This document shows, one piece after another, positions 18,976 through 26,704 of a stretch of DNA of 26,704 nucleotides; positions within the stretch are counted from its first letter, which is position 1, and each line of letters starts with the position of its first letter. The notes below the pieces were generated by a model that was not told the DNA's origin, did no database searches, and was given only the letters and a program-made list of their open reading frames with translations. The stretch spans positions 1 through 26,704 of the IMG/VR virus record IMGVR_UViG_3300004461_000265. One strand, 5' to 3'. The DNA comes from a virus. Both the position numbers and the translations under genes were made by a program.

Positions 18976-21887
18976 TCTCTGTAGCGCTCGCGTTCTTCTT
19001 TCTCTAAGAACGCTTCAGCGCCTCCGCCTAAGAAGTTGTATAGCCCCTGACCTGCGACTGGCAAACTTCTTAACGCCTTAGGGTCTACTGGCTCGCCGTT
19101 ATAGAGCGAATCAAGAGTTGAATATATATCCTTGGTTGCGTTGGACAAAGCGGTAGTAGGTGGCAGCACAACGTCCTGCACTGTGCCTATGATGTCGCCT
19201 CTTAGTAGTTTCTTTTCTACCGTATACCGAGAGGTCAGAAAAGTGCCGAAAACAAACTTCATTGCGTTGTCAGGTATTCTGTCGACATCAACTCCCCTTC
19301 CCTTTATGGCATTCTTAAACTCTTCTACCGCCACAGACCCGCCGCCAACTAAGGTCGAATAAGATAGCAGAATTTTACCCGCTTCTTTGTAGTTGCCTTT
19401 GTCGTATTCTGTGCCAATACTATTGCGCAACATGTCTAGTTGCTTGATGGCAAAACTTTTTAAGTTATAAACGATTCTTCCGTTTGGGTTTTCCAAATAA
19501 GCTAACGGCATTTCAAGTAACGAAATAGGCTGATGTCCTGACAACTCGCTAAACATTAATAACTTTACGTTTTCTGATACCCGCCCTCGCGAAAGGTCTT
19601 GCACAAGTCCGTTAAATTCTGCACCAAACACATCACCCCATTTCTCTTTAAGTTTTGCAACCCCCGCTGTTGTTTTGGCAAGATTTTTGTTCATCTTAAA
19701 TGCCGCTTCTAACGCGGTGTTTTTGCCAAGCCTATCCATTGCTTTAAAGCCGGAGTATTTTAAAGCGCCATCCAATACGCCTGCCAAACTGCTAGGGTTG
19801 TTCATGTCTTCTGCAATGATATTAGTTAAGCCAAGTTTTTCTACGTTAATATCGCCGCGACCAGTAACGCCTTTTACTAAAGAGCCTAGCGTATTCTTGA
19901 TTCCGTATCGGTGAGCTGCAACAAATAAGTCTCCTAGCTGAGTAGCAGCAGAGAATGGGTTGCCGAGAAGTATCATGTTACTGACTGCTTTTAAGTCATT
20001 GAAAACTCTACCAAGTTTTCCTACAGGCTGAGTCCCCGCCTCAAGTCTTGCTGATAAAAACTTTTGTAGTTGTTTTACTTCTGCGGAGTTGATGTCACCA
20101 GAATCAAACAAGTCATTAGCTAATGCTCCGATGCTTTTGCTAATGTTCATTTCTCCTTCATCGCTTTTTAGCGCAGACACGTTGTTAAATAATCTTTTAG
20201 TCTCTGTGTCATTGGTCATTCGTGTGATGTATTTTGTCAAAGCGTTAGTGGGCGATTCGTAATTTTTAATGAGATCAGAATCTAACACCGCGATTTCGCG
20301 CCGCTTATATTGATTAGGTGTAGTTTCTTTAATGGAATACCTAACATCATTTTTTAAGAATGCTTCCATCACAGAAGTTTTTTGCGCTTGAGTTAAGTCA
20401 GACACTTCTCTGTTCATAGAATTAGCTTTGTCTTTGAACATCTTGTCTAGTCTGCTGTTTTCTATATTGCTTAACCCTAGATCAAGCCTTGTTTTTTCTA
20501 CATCTTTATTGATGCGAGGAAAATAGTCAGGAATTTCTCTGGCATTTTCATCTATCGTGAGTCTTGATTTATGAATATCTTTTAAAGTTCTTTTAACGCC
20601 GTCCATAATATCCAGAACGGATCTAGACTCCCCAGTTAGTCTTCCGCCAATGCGCACCTCATTGATACCGTAATTAGATGCTAACTCTATTGCGCCATCG
20701 TAATCACCATTAGCAAGCAGCGTTGCGTATGCGTCTTTTTGGTTGGCAGGTATGGCTTTCTCTATTTTTTCAAAGCCTTGTATGTTTTTCATGTATGTGG
20801 CGTTGCGAGTAAGAGTTCTAAGCTCAAACTCTTGCATTGACTTGTATAATTCAGGGCTGATTTTTTTAATACCCGTAGAAACAGAACCCAACATATCTGC
20901 CACCCAACCTTGCGGCACTGCGGCAACGTCAAGTGTATGTTGAAATTCTTTAATAGCATTTGCTATTTCGGGAGTTGGCAAATCAAATGTTTCGGTGGCA
21001 GTGCCTAATACTTTGATCGCTTCTTTAGGCTCAATGCCCAACCGAGACACAGCGCCAATTACAGGGTTGTCAAGATCTAAACCCTCTGCTCGCATTTCAA
21101 TTATTTTAGAATTAATCTCTACCATTTTTTCGTTAGCCGCGAGTGTGTCGGCCTCGGTTCGTCTGGCGTTTAATGCGGTTTTTAATCTATTGTAATTTGG
21201 CTTAATGGCTCTGATGGCTTTGTCTGCCACTGTTCCAAACGCTGCTCCGCCCGTTGTGGCTAGGCCGGTCATGGCGTAATCAATCTCGCCATCTTCAGCA
21301 AGACCTCTAGTAGCTTCGTACCCTCCTGCTAGAAGACCACTAATTGCAGCGACTTGCTTTAATCCTTTGCCTACGGGAGATAAAGTTGAGGGATCTGCTA
21401 TGCCTTTTACAACTGCGCCAAAAAGTCCTGCGCCACCAGTGCTTTCGCCATCTATCCTTGCTCTTTGATAAAGCTCAGGATATTGAGCTTGATAAACTTT
21501 TTGTCTGTATTCTTGAATCCGCTGACGCTTTTCATCGTAAGAAAGATCATCGTAGTCTTCGCCGTATGCTTCGCTCGGGCTTGTATAAAAACCATTACCC
21601 TCATTGGAGGGATCGCCAAAGTAACCCATAGGGATTGCGGCTTCTGCTAACAATGCAATATTGCCAGTTAAATTTGGCGAAGTATTAAACTCAAACGCAA
21701 ACCTTTCCATGCCAGAAAAATCATCCACCAAAGTATCAGTAGCAACAGGCTCTTCTTGCTCGGTTGCAATGGCTGCTTCAGCATTTAGGCTTTTCTGTAT
21801 TGCTGCGATTATATCTTTTTCTGGCGTACCCACAGGAAAGCTCGCAACGCTACCATTAGGCAGGTCTATGTCAATCATTTCAGCCAT
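18972..21887 (-). CDS. Large internal virion (DNA ejection) protein
   Basis: 971 residues, the largest gene here and the last of the leftward block. It starts MAEMIDIDLPNGSVASFPVG, then TPEKDIIAAIQKSL. This 'IDLPNG...GTPEKDI' head is common to internal virion proteins of podoviruses. Long helical stretches and several Gly/Ala-rich hydrophobic segments (near residues 165-220, and ATQLGDLFVAAHRYG around 650) fit a protein that leaves the capsid and forms part of the ejection channel, as T7 gp16 does. No transglycosylase domain is seen at the N-terminus, unlike T7 gp16. Hand-counted GC is about 37-40%, lower than the capsid genes. Confidence 0.7.
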   Translation of the reverse strand: MAEMIDIDLPNGSVASFPVGTPEKDIIAAIQKSLNAEAAIATEQEEPVATDTLVDDFSGMERFAFEFNTSPNLTGNIALLAEAAIPMGYFGDPSNEGNGFYTSPSEAYGEDYDDLSYDEKRQRIQEYRQKVYQAQYPELYQRARIDGESTGGAGLFGAVVKGIADPSTLSPVGKGLKQVAAISGLLAGGYEATRGLAEDGEIDYAMTGLATTGGAAFGTVADKAIRAIKPNYNRLKTALNARRTEADTLAANEKMVEINSKIIEMRAEGLDLDNPVIGAVSRLGIEPKEAIKVLGTATETFDLPTPEIANAIKEFQHTLDVAAVPQGWVADMLGSVSTGIKKISPELYKSMQEFELRTLTRNATYMKNIQGFEKIEKAIPANQKDAYATLLANGDYDGAIELASNYGINEVRIGGRLTGESRSVLDIMDGVKRTLKDIHKSRLTIDENAREIPDYFPRINKDVEKTRLDLGLSNIENSRLDKMFKDKANSMNREVSDLTQAQKTSVMEAFLKNDVRYSIKETTPNQYKRREIAVLDSDLIKNYESPTNALTKYITRMTNDTETKRLFNNVSALKSDEGEMNISKSIGALANDLFDSGDINSAEVKQLQKFLSARLEAGTQPVGKLGRVFNDLKAVSNMILLGNPFSAATQLGDLFVAAHRYGIKNTLGSLVKGVTGRGDINVEKLGLTNIIAEDMNNPSSLAGVLDGALKYSGFKAMDRLGKNTALEAAFKMNKNLAKTTAGVAKLKEKWGDVFGAEFNGLVQDLSRGRVSENVKLLMFSELSGHQPISLLEMPLAYLENPNGRIVYNLKSFAIKQLDMLRNSIGTEYDKGNYKEAGKILLSYSTLVGGGSVAVEEFKNAIKGRGVDVDRIPDNAMKFVFGTFLTSRYTVEKKLLRGDIIGTVQDVVLPPTTALSNATKDIYSTLDSLYNGEPVDPKALRSLPVAGQGLYNFLGGGAEAFLEKEERERYRD

Positions 21888-21893
21888 GAATTA

Positions 21894-23102
21894 TTATCCC
21901 TTTGGTACTAGCGTTTGTGTTTCTGGGTCATATTCCAGTGCAGGCTTAACAGACGATTCTTCGCTAGTGTTTGGCATGTAGACTCCTGCCGCAACATCTT
22001 CGCGGTTCATGCCCTCAACTATTTGAATTGCTGCTTGCTGAGAAATGCCACGCTCTTGCGAAATAAAATCAATTAAGTTAGCCAAAGAATCTATAGTAAT
22101 AGCTTGGTCTCCTGCAAACAGCGCAGTGCTTTTTGTAAAAGCATTTAATGTTGGATTTTTTCTGATTGTTTGTTTTAGCGCCACGCCTGATGCGTTTGGC
22201 ATTCTAGTTGGCTTAAAAGCTGACCCAAGCGGTGGTTGACTAGAAGATAAGTTTAACTTGGTAACTTCATTGTTATTGTTAGGGTCAATAACAATATTGT
22301 AGTTTTCCATTTGACCTGTCTTAGAGTTCATAAATCTAGCAGTGGTATAGCGTAGGCTATTGGGGTCGCCAGAAATTAATTGTTCTAATTTAGCAGGAGT
22401 AAACATGCCCGACAAAACCGCATCGTGCAGCATTTTTTCTTCTGGTATATCTTGATTGTAAGTTGCCGCTAGCTGCTTTTCTAACTCGGCTTTACCTTCG
22501 CGCACTGTCTTTGCTGCCGCAGCACTGGTTTCCGCGTTCTCTAAATTTAAGACTTGTAACGCTTGCTGAATTGAATTACTTTCTTTCCATTCATTAAATC
22601 TTGTGACGCGCTCTTCTGCTGCAGCAATTGCACGATCTTCTCCTCTTGCTGCACGATCTGCCGACTCTTGCTGCAATTTATCCGCAGTATCTTGTCTAGA
22701 TATTTGTCTGGCTTTATCCGCCAGTTCAACTGTTTTTTGAGATGCCGCTGCTCGCAAAGCTGCTGCTTGAACAGGATTAGTGGACTGTAAAATTTCCGCA
22801 GCTTGACGCATTCCCGAAGGCTTAGACATGTCTAACCGTGCAATCTGCTCACCTATTTTTTCGCCACTACTTCTTGGATCTAACCCAAGCAGAGGCTGTA
22901 CCGCACGGCGCAAGTCTTCGTTACGCTGTACGCCTAGCTGACCTGCCATCTGGGCAAGAGGAGCTGCGGCTCTAGCTAATCCGGTAAGATTAGAAGACAA
23001 CAACCTGCCTTGTGTCATGCCTTGCTGTAGTAGCTTCTCTTGGCGCTGCTCAGGAGTATCAATGATGTCCGCGAAGAGGGTATTTATATTGATAGGTGTC
23101 AT
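21894..23102 (-). CDS. Internal virion protein, coiled-coil rich
   Basis: 402 residues. The first 200 residues are Gln/Ala-rich helices (QRQEKLLQQGMTQGRLLSSN, then AADKLQQESADRAARGEDRA-like runs) suited to a long coiled coil. The C-terminal part has ISQERGISQQAAIQIVEGMN. Its position between the 971-aa and 344-aa proteins matches the second member of an ejection-protein trio (T7 gp15-like place), though sequence similarity cannot be shown. No enzyme motif is visible. Confidence 0.6.
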   Translation of the reverse strand: MTPININTLFADIIDTPEQRQEKLLQQGMTQGRLLSSNLTGLARAAAPLAQMAGQLGVQRNEDLRRAVQPLLGLDPRSSGEKIGEQIARLDMSKPSGMRQAAEILQSTNPVQAAALRAAASQKTVELADKARQISRQDTADKLQQESADRAARGEDRAIAAAEERVTRFNEWKESNSIQQALQVLNLENAETSAAAAKTVREGKAELEKQLAATYNQDIPEEKMLHDAVLSGMFTPAKLEQLISGDPNSLRYTTARFMNSKTGQMENYNIVIDPNNNNEVTKLNLSSSQPPLGSAFKPTRMPNASGVALKQTIRKNPTLNAFTKSTALFAGDQAITIDSLANLIDFISQERGISQQAAIQIVEGMNREDVAAGVYMPNTSEESSVKPALEYDPETQTLVPKG

Positions 23103-23104
23103 AG

Positions 23105-24139
23105 TTATTGCCCCGGAAATAATGGCGAGTTAGGATTTAGCCCAAAACCTCCAGAGCCAATAGTAATCATAGGTTGACTAGAGGCAGGAGGATTTGCGGC
23201 AGCTTGCTCACCCTTTAGTAAATCAAACAAACCTTGGAACTGCTGCTGACGTAATGCTGCTGCCAGACCTTCAAAACCTAGCTGCGCTTCTAGCCCTGTC
23301 TCTGCTAATCCTGCTCCGACTCCTATAGCATTAGACTGTAGTGCCGCTCGGATTCTGGCTTCTTCTAGTGCAGGGGCAAGGTTCGCGAGGAGTTGGTTCT
23401 GTCCTTGGTAAGCCGATGGGATTGATTGTAGACCTAGCTCACCTAACAGTCCTAGCCTTGAACGTGTCTCACCCAAACCCTGTAATGTTTGCTGTGACGT
23501 TAACGCTTGCTCTGCCCTAGCTTGTTCCATAGCGGTTAATGCAGAACCTGCTTGCTGCTCCTGTATGGCCTTCTCAAGGGCTAGCTGCTCTGGTGTACCA
23601 CCAAACATACCTGTTCGGACACCTGTCCTTCCCTGCCCAAATAGACGCTCCTCAAGGGCTAGGCGCTGACGTTCCTGCTCAGGTGCTTGCAGGGCTGTAA
23701 GGTTGCCCATGATTTCTTGCTCTCGCGCAGCCCTTTGTGTAGGGTCTTGCGTGAGCATACCTATTACATTAGCTTGCTCTGCGGCTCTTGCAGCAGGATC
23801 ATCTAGCATGCCAAATGCGCGAGTGCCAAAGCCTAGCATCTGCTCCTGTAGAGCCTGTTCCGTAGGGCTTAGCATTGTATCCATGTTGCCCGTAGAACTA
23901 AAAGTAGCCCTTGCACCAGTAGGCGTGGTAATGCCAAACGGTTTAAACTGAGACTCAGCTTTGACCATGCCAAGCAAGCCGCCTTCAGGAACGGTGTAAT
24001 CCGAACCATAGATAGCTGTGGTAGCGTCTTTGCCTAGACCTCTGATGTCTTTGATTGCTTCGTTCTGCGCAGCAAAACCACCTAATCCCGCGAGAAGGTT
24101 GCCTGTTTGACTGCCAATTAAATTAGTAAGCCATTCCAT
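23105..24139 (-). CDS. Internal virion protein, Ala/Gln-rich
   Basis: 344 residues. MEWLTNLIGSQTGNLLAGLG gives an amphipathic or hydrophobic N-terminus, then a Gln/Ala/Glu-rich helical body with many LxEQ repeats, and a Pro/Gly-rich tail (NPPASSQPM ... GGFGLNP). It is probably the first of three ejection proteins (T7 gp14-like place), which insert in the outer membrane. Identification is by position and composition. The ATG overlaps the stop of the upstream 77-aa gene (TAATG). Confidence 0.6.
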   Translation of the reverse strand: MEWLTNLIGSQTGNLLAGLGGFAAQNEAIKDIRGLGKDATTAIYGSDYTVPEGGLLGMVKAESQFKPFGITTPTGARATFSSTGNMDTMLSPTEQALQEQMLGFGTRAFGMLDDPAARAAEQANVIGMLTQDPTQRAAREQEIMGNLTALQAPEQERQRLALEERLFGQGRTGVRTGMFGGTPEQLALEKAIQEQQAGSALTAMEQARAEQALTSQQTLQGLGETRSRLGLLGELGLQSIPSAYQGQNQLLANLAPALEEARIRAALQSNAIGVGAGLAETGLEAQLGFEGLAAALRQQQFQGLFDLLKGEQAAANPPASSQPMITIGSGGFGLNPNSPLFPGQ

Positions 24140-24372
24140 TAGTAAGTACCTCCATCAATAGTACCAAAGGTAGACGTACCACTAACGGTTAAGTTAGCTG
24201 CGGTTACCGTTCCTGTAAATGTAGGAGACTCAGAGTTTGACTTGCTGTTTACTGCGACAGCAATTGCATCGTACTCAGCCCCTACCTCAGTGCCTTTGAT
24301 TACTTTAGCGGGGTTACCACTAACCAAAGCATCCTTAGCTGCGAAGTTCGTTATCTTCGTGTAGTTAGACAT
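24139..24372 (-). CDS. Small tail-associated protein, fibre-like end
   Basis: 77 residues: MSNYTKITNFAAKDALVSGN, then GTEVGAEYDAIAVAVNSKSN and FTGTVTAANLTVSGTST, ending IDGGTY. The closing part resembles the beta-repeat start of tail fibres and the whole pattern recurs in marine podoviruses next to tail-tube genes. It probably decorates the tail or links a fibre. TAATG overlaps on both sides show coupling with its neighbours. Confidence 0.65.
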   Translation of the reverse strand: MSNYTKITNFAAKDALVSGNPAKVIKGTEVGAEYDAIAVAVNSKSNSESPTFTGTVTAANLTVSGTSTFGTIDGGTY

Positions 24373-25895
24373 TACACAATCCTTCCCATTAGGGCTTGAA
24401 TATTAATTTCTTGCAAGGCAATTGTCTTGCCATCAACTGTGGTCTCTACGCCAACGGCTACTACTGTACCCTGCCCTGACGTATTGATTTTCTTTCGCGT
24501 TATTAATGCAATAGAGGAAGAGTACTCTGCCTCTGTGTTAAATTCTGAGATATTGTATTGTCCCACATTCGACTTGGGTAAGGTATACGCTTGCTTTTTG
24601 TACGCACCGGAGTAGTCGTATGCCCAGTTCAATACCACCGTAGCCTCAGCCCCATCAAAAGTCGTGAGGTTAATCTTCTTTAGGAACTTTAGGTTAGATG
24701 TATCGCCAAAGCTAAGAGGATGACTAAAGTAGCTAAGAAGATAATTGCTTGTTCCATCGTTAAATCCCGTGTACTTTGCTATGCCCTCTGAGTTACCAAT
24801 GTACAGGTCTTCGTCAGAGTTGGTGTTAAAGCATAAAGGGTTGATATGCGACCATGTGGTAGATCTGTAGCTCCCATCCTGTAGAGGGAAGCGAGTATCA
24901 AAGCAGTATACTACGCCTAGATTTGTGAAGTTTAGTAACACAAACGCCTCTTGTGGCGAGTAGTGCATGCTAATATTTCCGGTCTCTGCTTTGAGCAAAG
25001 ACTTGACATCATTGTTGACGTTCTTAGAGATGTCACCAATAGGGGCAGATTTCTCTTGTATCGTCCTCGCTAAACTTCTAACACCTGAGTCATCAAGGAA
25101 GATTAAATCCTTACCTGTGGACACTACGGCGTCCCTAGACACACATCCTACGTTAGAGATGGTATCCGCGAGGGTCATGTTGGCAGGGCTATCTGCTCCT
25201 TCGTATATAACGATAGAGTTGCGACCAAAGATAACTAAGAACCCGTTATGCGCCGCTAGAGCGGTTATAGTGTCATAACCAGTAGGCCATACTGTTGTTA
25301 TGTCTATTGAGCCGCTGCTTCCTGTTGACCAATTTGTTCCATCAAGAAGGTCTGACCAGTAAATAGTAGACTTATCATCAACAATATCTGCTACCCATAG
25401 ACGACCAAATGCAGCTAAACACTCATTACCTTCCGGCGCAGTTCCATGGCTATGAGCATGATCATCAATAGGCTCAATAACTGCATCACCCGCCTCGTAT
25501 GTTAGTGGCTGATGACCTGCTTGGAAGAAATACATATGGTCATTAAACGTCACCATCTTCCAATTATTAGCTGTGATTGTATAGCTAACCGGCGTGACAT
25601 CTACTAACGTAGTCGTACCTGTAAACAGCTTGTTGTTTCCTGCCGAGTACAGGGTTGTGTCACCGTTGTTAGCCACAAACTCCTGCATAGATTCAATGCC
25701 CTTTGACGTACCTAATACGTCATTGGTTGTGAGGTTGATGTAACCCTTTCTCGCGGCAACTCTACCCTCTTTATCAATCACACAGTTGTCCGCAACAGCG
25801 GCAAAGCTAGGCTCTTGCGCGAGAGGTGCGTCTTGGGTGTTTATCCCTGCAAATCCCGGAGCTGTGATTGTAATGCTCTGTAGTTGTTGAGCCAT
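24372..25895 (-). CDS. Tail tubular protein B-like (nozzle)
   Basis: 507 residues, nearly all beta strand. The start MAQQLQSITITAPGFAGINT, then DNCVIDKEGRVAARKGY, is typical of podovirus tail-nozzle proteins. DHMYFFQAGHQPLTYEAGDA and repeated W/Y-rich strands (LWVADIVDDKSTIYWSDLLD, about residues 170-190) fit a beta-propeller body. T7 gp12, its likely functional counterpart, forms the hexameric tip of the tail. It lies directly after the tail-tube A-like gene, as in T7. Assigned by gene order and composition. Confidence 0.72.
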   Translation of the reverse strand: MAQQLQSITITAPGFAGINTQDAPLAQEPSFAAVADNCVIDKEGRVAARKGYINLTTNDVLGTSKGIESMQEFVANNGDTTLYSAGNNKLFTGTTTLVDVTPVSYTITANNWKMVTFNDHMYFFQAGHQPLTYEAGDAVIEPIDDHAHSHGTAPEGNECLAAFGRLWVADIVDDKSTIYWSDLLDGTNWSTGSSGSIDITTVWPTGYDTITALAAHNGFLVIFGRNSIVIYEGADSPANMTLADTISNVGCVSRDAVVSTGKDLIFLDDSGVRSLARTIQEKSAPIGDISKNVNNDVKSLLKAETGNISMHYSPQEAFVLLNFTNLGVVYCFDTRFPLQDGSYRSTTWSHINPLCFNTNSDEDLYIGNSEGIAKYTGFNDGTSNYLLSYFSHPLSFGDTSNLKFLKKINLTTFDGAEATVVLNWAYDYSGAYKKQAYTLPKSNVGQYNISEFNTEAEYSSSIALITRKKINTSGQGTVVAVGVETTVDGKTIALQEINIQALMGRIV

Positions 25896-26543
25896 CTACA
25901 CCACCATGTAAGTTGTTTCTGAGGGGTATCTGTTAGCGTCTACTGCTATTGCATCTGACAACGCTGACGAAGCTACAGCAAATTGCTCTGCTGCTGACTG
26001 ACCACCTGTCTCACCTCTTTCGCGAAGAGCCATAGCGTAGGCCATTTGTACGACAGGATGATACGGGACTTTGATCTTAGTAGCATCTGCCGCGAGCAAT
26101 GCCTGTGGTGCAGCAATATCAAACCGGAGCGTGTACACGGCGTCAGGCTGTGGGTAGACCTTTACCTTAAGGTCATCGTTATCGTCCACGCCACTGATGA
26201 TGTAGTCAGTAGGCACTGCACTAGCAGGAGTTTGATTGAAGTATACGTTGTCAAAATACGGCACAGTGTTGAGCGTCAAAAATCCGTGACCACTACTGCT
26301 AAGGGCTTGTTTGATGACCGCACTCTGACCTGAGCCTGTAAGAGAATACTCTGCCTGACCAACCACTGTGGGGACTTCAATAGTGCTGCGCAATGCAGAC
26401 CAATTCCATGAGTCTTCTACTAGCTTCTTTGCGTCATTTACTAAGTCCCCTATCAAAGCTGAGTACGAAGTCTCGCTTGTAGTAGTGACTTCATCTTCTC
26501 TTAACCTGCGGAGGACGTTGTTAATTGCTTCTAAGTATGTCAT
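25896..26543 (-). CDS. Tail tubular protein A-like (adaptor)
   Basis: 215 residues. MTYLEAINNVLRRLREDEVT, then LVNDAKKLVEDSWNWSALRS (about 35-54), is the characteristic N-terminal helical pair of the T7 gp11-like adaptors, with 'AI..VL...GE' and 'W.W' residues. A beta-rich middle (IISGVDDNDDLKVKVYPQPD) and a C-terminal helix bundle with MAYAMALRERGE complete it. It forms the ring between portal and nozzle. The ATG at 26543 directly follows the stop of the upstream gene. Confidence 0.82.
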   Translation of the reverse strand: MTYLEAINNVLRRLREDEVTTTSETSYSALIGDLVNDAKKLVEDSWNWSALRSTIEVPTVVGQAEYSLTGSGQSAVIKQALSSSGHGFLTLNTVPYFDNVYFNQTPASAVPTDYIISGVDDNDDLKVKVYPQPDAVYTLRFDIAAPQALLAADATKIKVPYHPVVQMAYAMALRERGETGGQSAAEQFAVASSALSDAIAVDANRYPSETTYMVV

Positions 26544-26704
26544 CTACCTGCCTCCTGTGGCTCGCATAAATCGTTCAAACATCCCAATAGGAATGTTATC
26601 TAGTTTTGTGAACTGTGGCTCAAACAAAATTGAATCTGTAATTGGAGCTTGGCTAATAGCTGCAAACAATCCAACTCTAGTTCCCGTACCCGTACCCGTA
26701 CCCG
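26544..26704 (-). CDS. C-terminal end of a late gene cut by the right edge
   Basis: 53 codons are visible. The frame opens at the edge with a Gly-Thr repeat (GTGTGTGT) and continues RVGLFAAISQAPITDS to the end GMFERFMRATGGR. The upstream part lies outside the window. If the window ends are joined, this frame is in register with the tail-fibre gene that runs off position 1 and would form one 680-residue protein. It may instead be a separate small tail protein whose start is missing. No motif decides. Confidence 0.55.
   Translation of the reverse strand, partial: GTGTGTGTRVGLFAAISQAPITDSILFEPQFTKLDNIPIGMFERFMRATGGR
26682..26704. repeat. CCCGTA hexamer repeat at the right edge
   Basis: The hexamer CCCGTA recurs three times and a fourth copy is cut (CCCG) at the end of the window. 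Read leftward it encodes Gly-Thr repeats in frame. A change in copy number would add or remove two residues without shifting the frame. Confidence 0.8.

Overview
The window carries a large part, possibly nearly all, of the genome of a short-tailed (podovirus-like) dsDNA phage. The evidence is the gene set: large terminase, portal, scaffold-like protein, major capsid protein, tail fibre, two tail-tube-like proteins and three long proteins of the internal-virion (DNA ejection) type. Early genes encode a replication and recombination kit of lambda/P22 flavour (ERF annealase, YqaJ exonuclease, NinB-like, NinG). I see no integrase, RNA polymerase, DNA polymerase, tRNA gene or rRNA. The general look (compact overlapping genes, small lysine-rich phage proteins, a DUF3310 protein) resembles phages of marine or aquatic Proteobacteria, but the host cannot be read from the sequence.

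Layout. (1) 1-9140, leftward: from 9140 down to 1 come an AT-hook DNA-binding protein (possible small terminase), a T4-type lysozyme, a conserved small protein, two tiny basic proteins, TerL, portal, three small proteins, scaffold, capsid, a conserved basic protein, and a tail fibre running off the left edge. (2) 9141-9677: a 537-bp divergent control region with direct repeats of 21-bp period, a palindrome, a leftward sigma70-like promoter, a rightward sigma54-like promoter and an oddly oriented terminator. (3) 9678-18975, rightward: small early proteins, a standalone primase-type zinc ribbon, a winged-helix replication protein, a RecA/DnaB-fold ATPase, ERF, a small zinc-ribbon ORF, YqaJ nuclease, an SSB-like protein with an acidic tip, an HTH regulator, NinB-like, a SleB hydrolase, an AT-rich glycosyltransferase, NinG, a PD-(D/E)XK nuclease-like protein and DUF3310. 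(4) 18972-26704, leftward: three internal virion proteins, a small tail-associated protein, two tail-tube-like proteins and the C-terminal end of another gene cut by the right edge.

How it fits together. The two leftward blocks look like the halves of one late operon. Joined across the window ends they follow a roughly T7-like order: terminase, portal, scaffold, capsid, fibre, tail tube A, tail tube B, internal proteins. The cut fibre gene at position 1 and the cut gene at position 26704 are also in the same reading frame when the ends are abutted. This suggests a circular or circularly permuted map, though a missing segment at the junction is quite possible.

Most interesting for follow-up: the sigma54-like promoter with upstream repeats; the replication ATPase with a degenerate P-loop; the dense recombination module; the 54-aa zinc-ribbon ORF hidden between ERF and exonuclease; the three G/C hairpins with tetraloops, two sharing the same 3' arm; the over-represented heptamer CGCGAGG; and the in-frame end junction.
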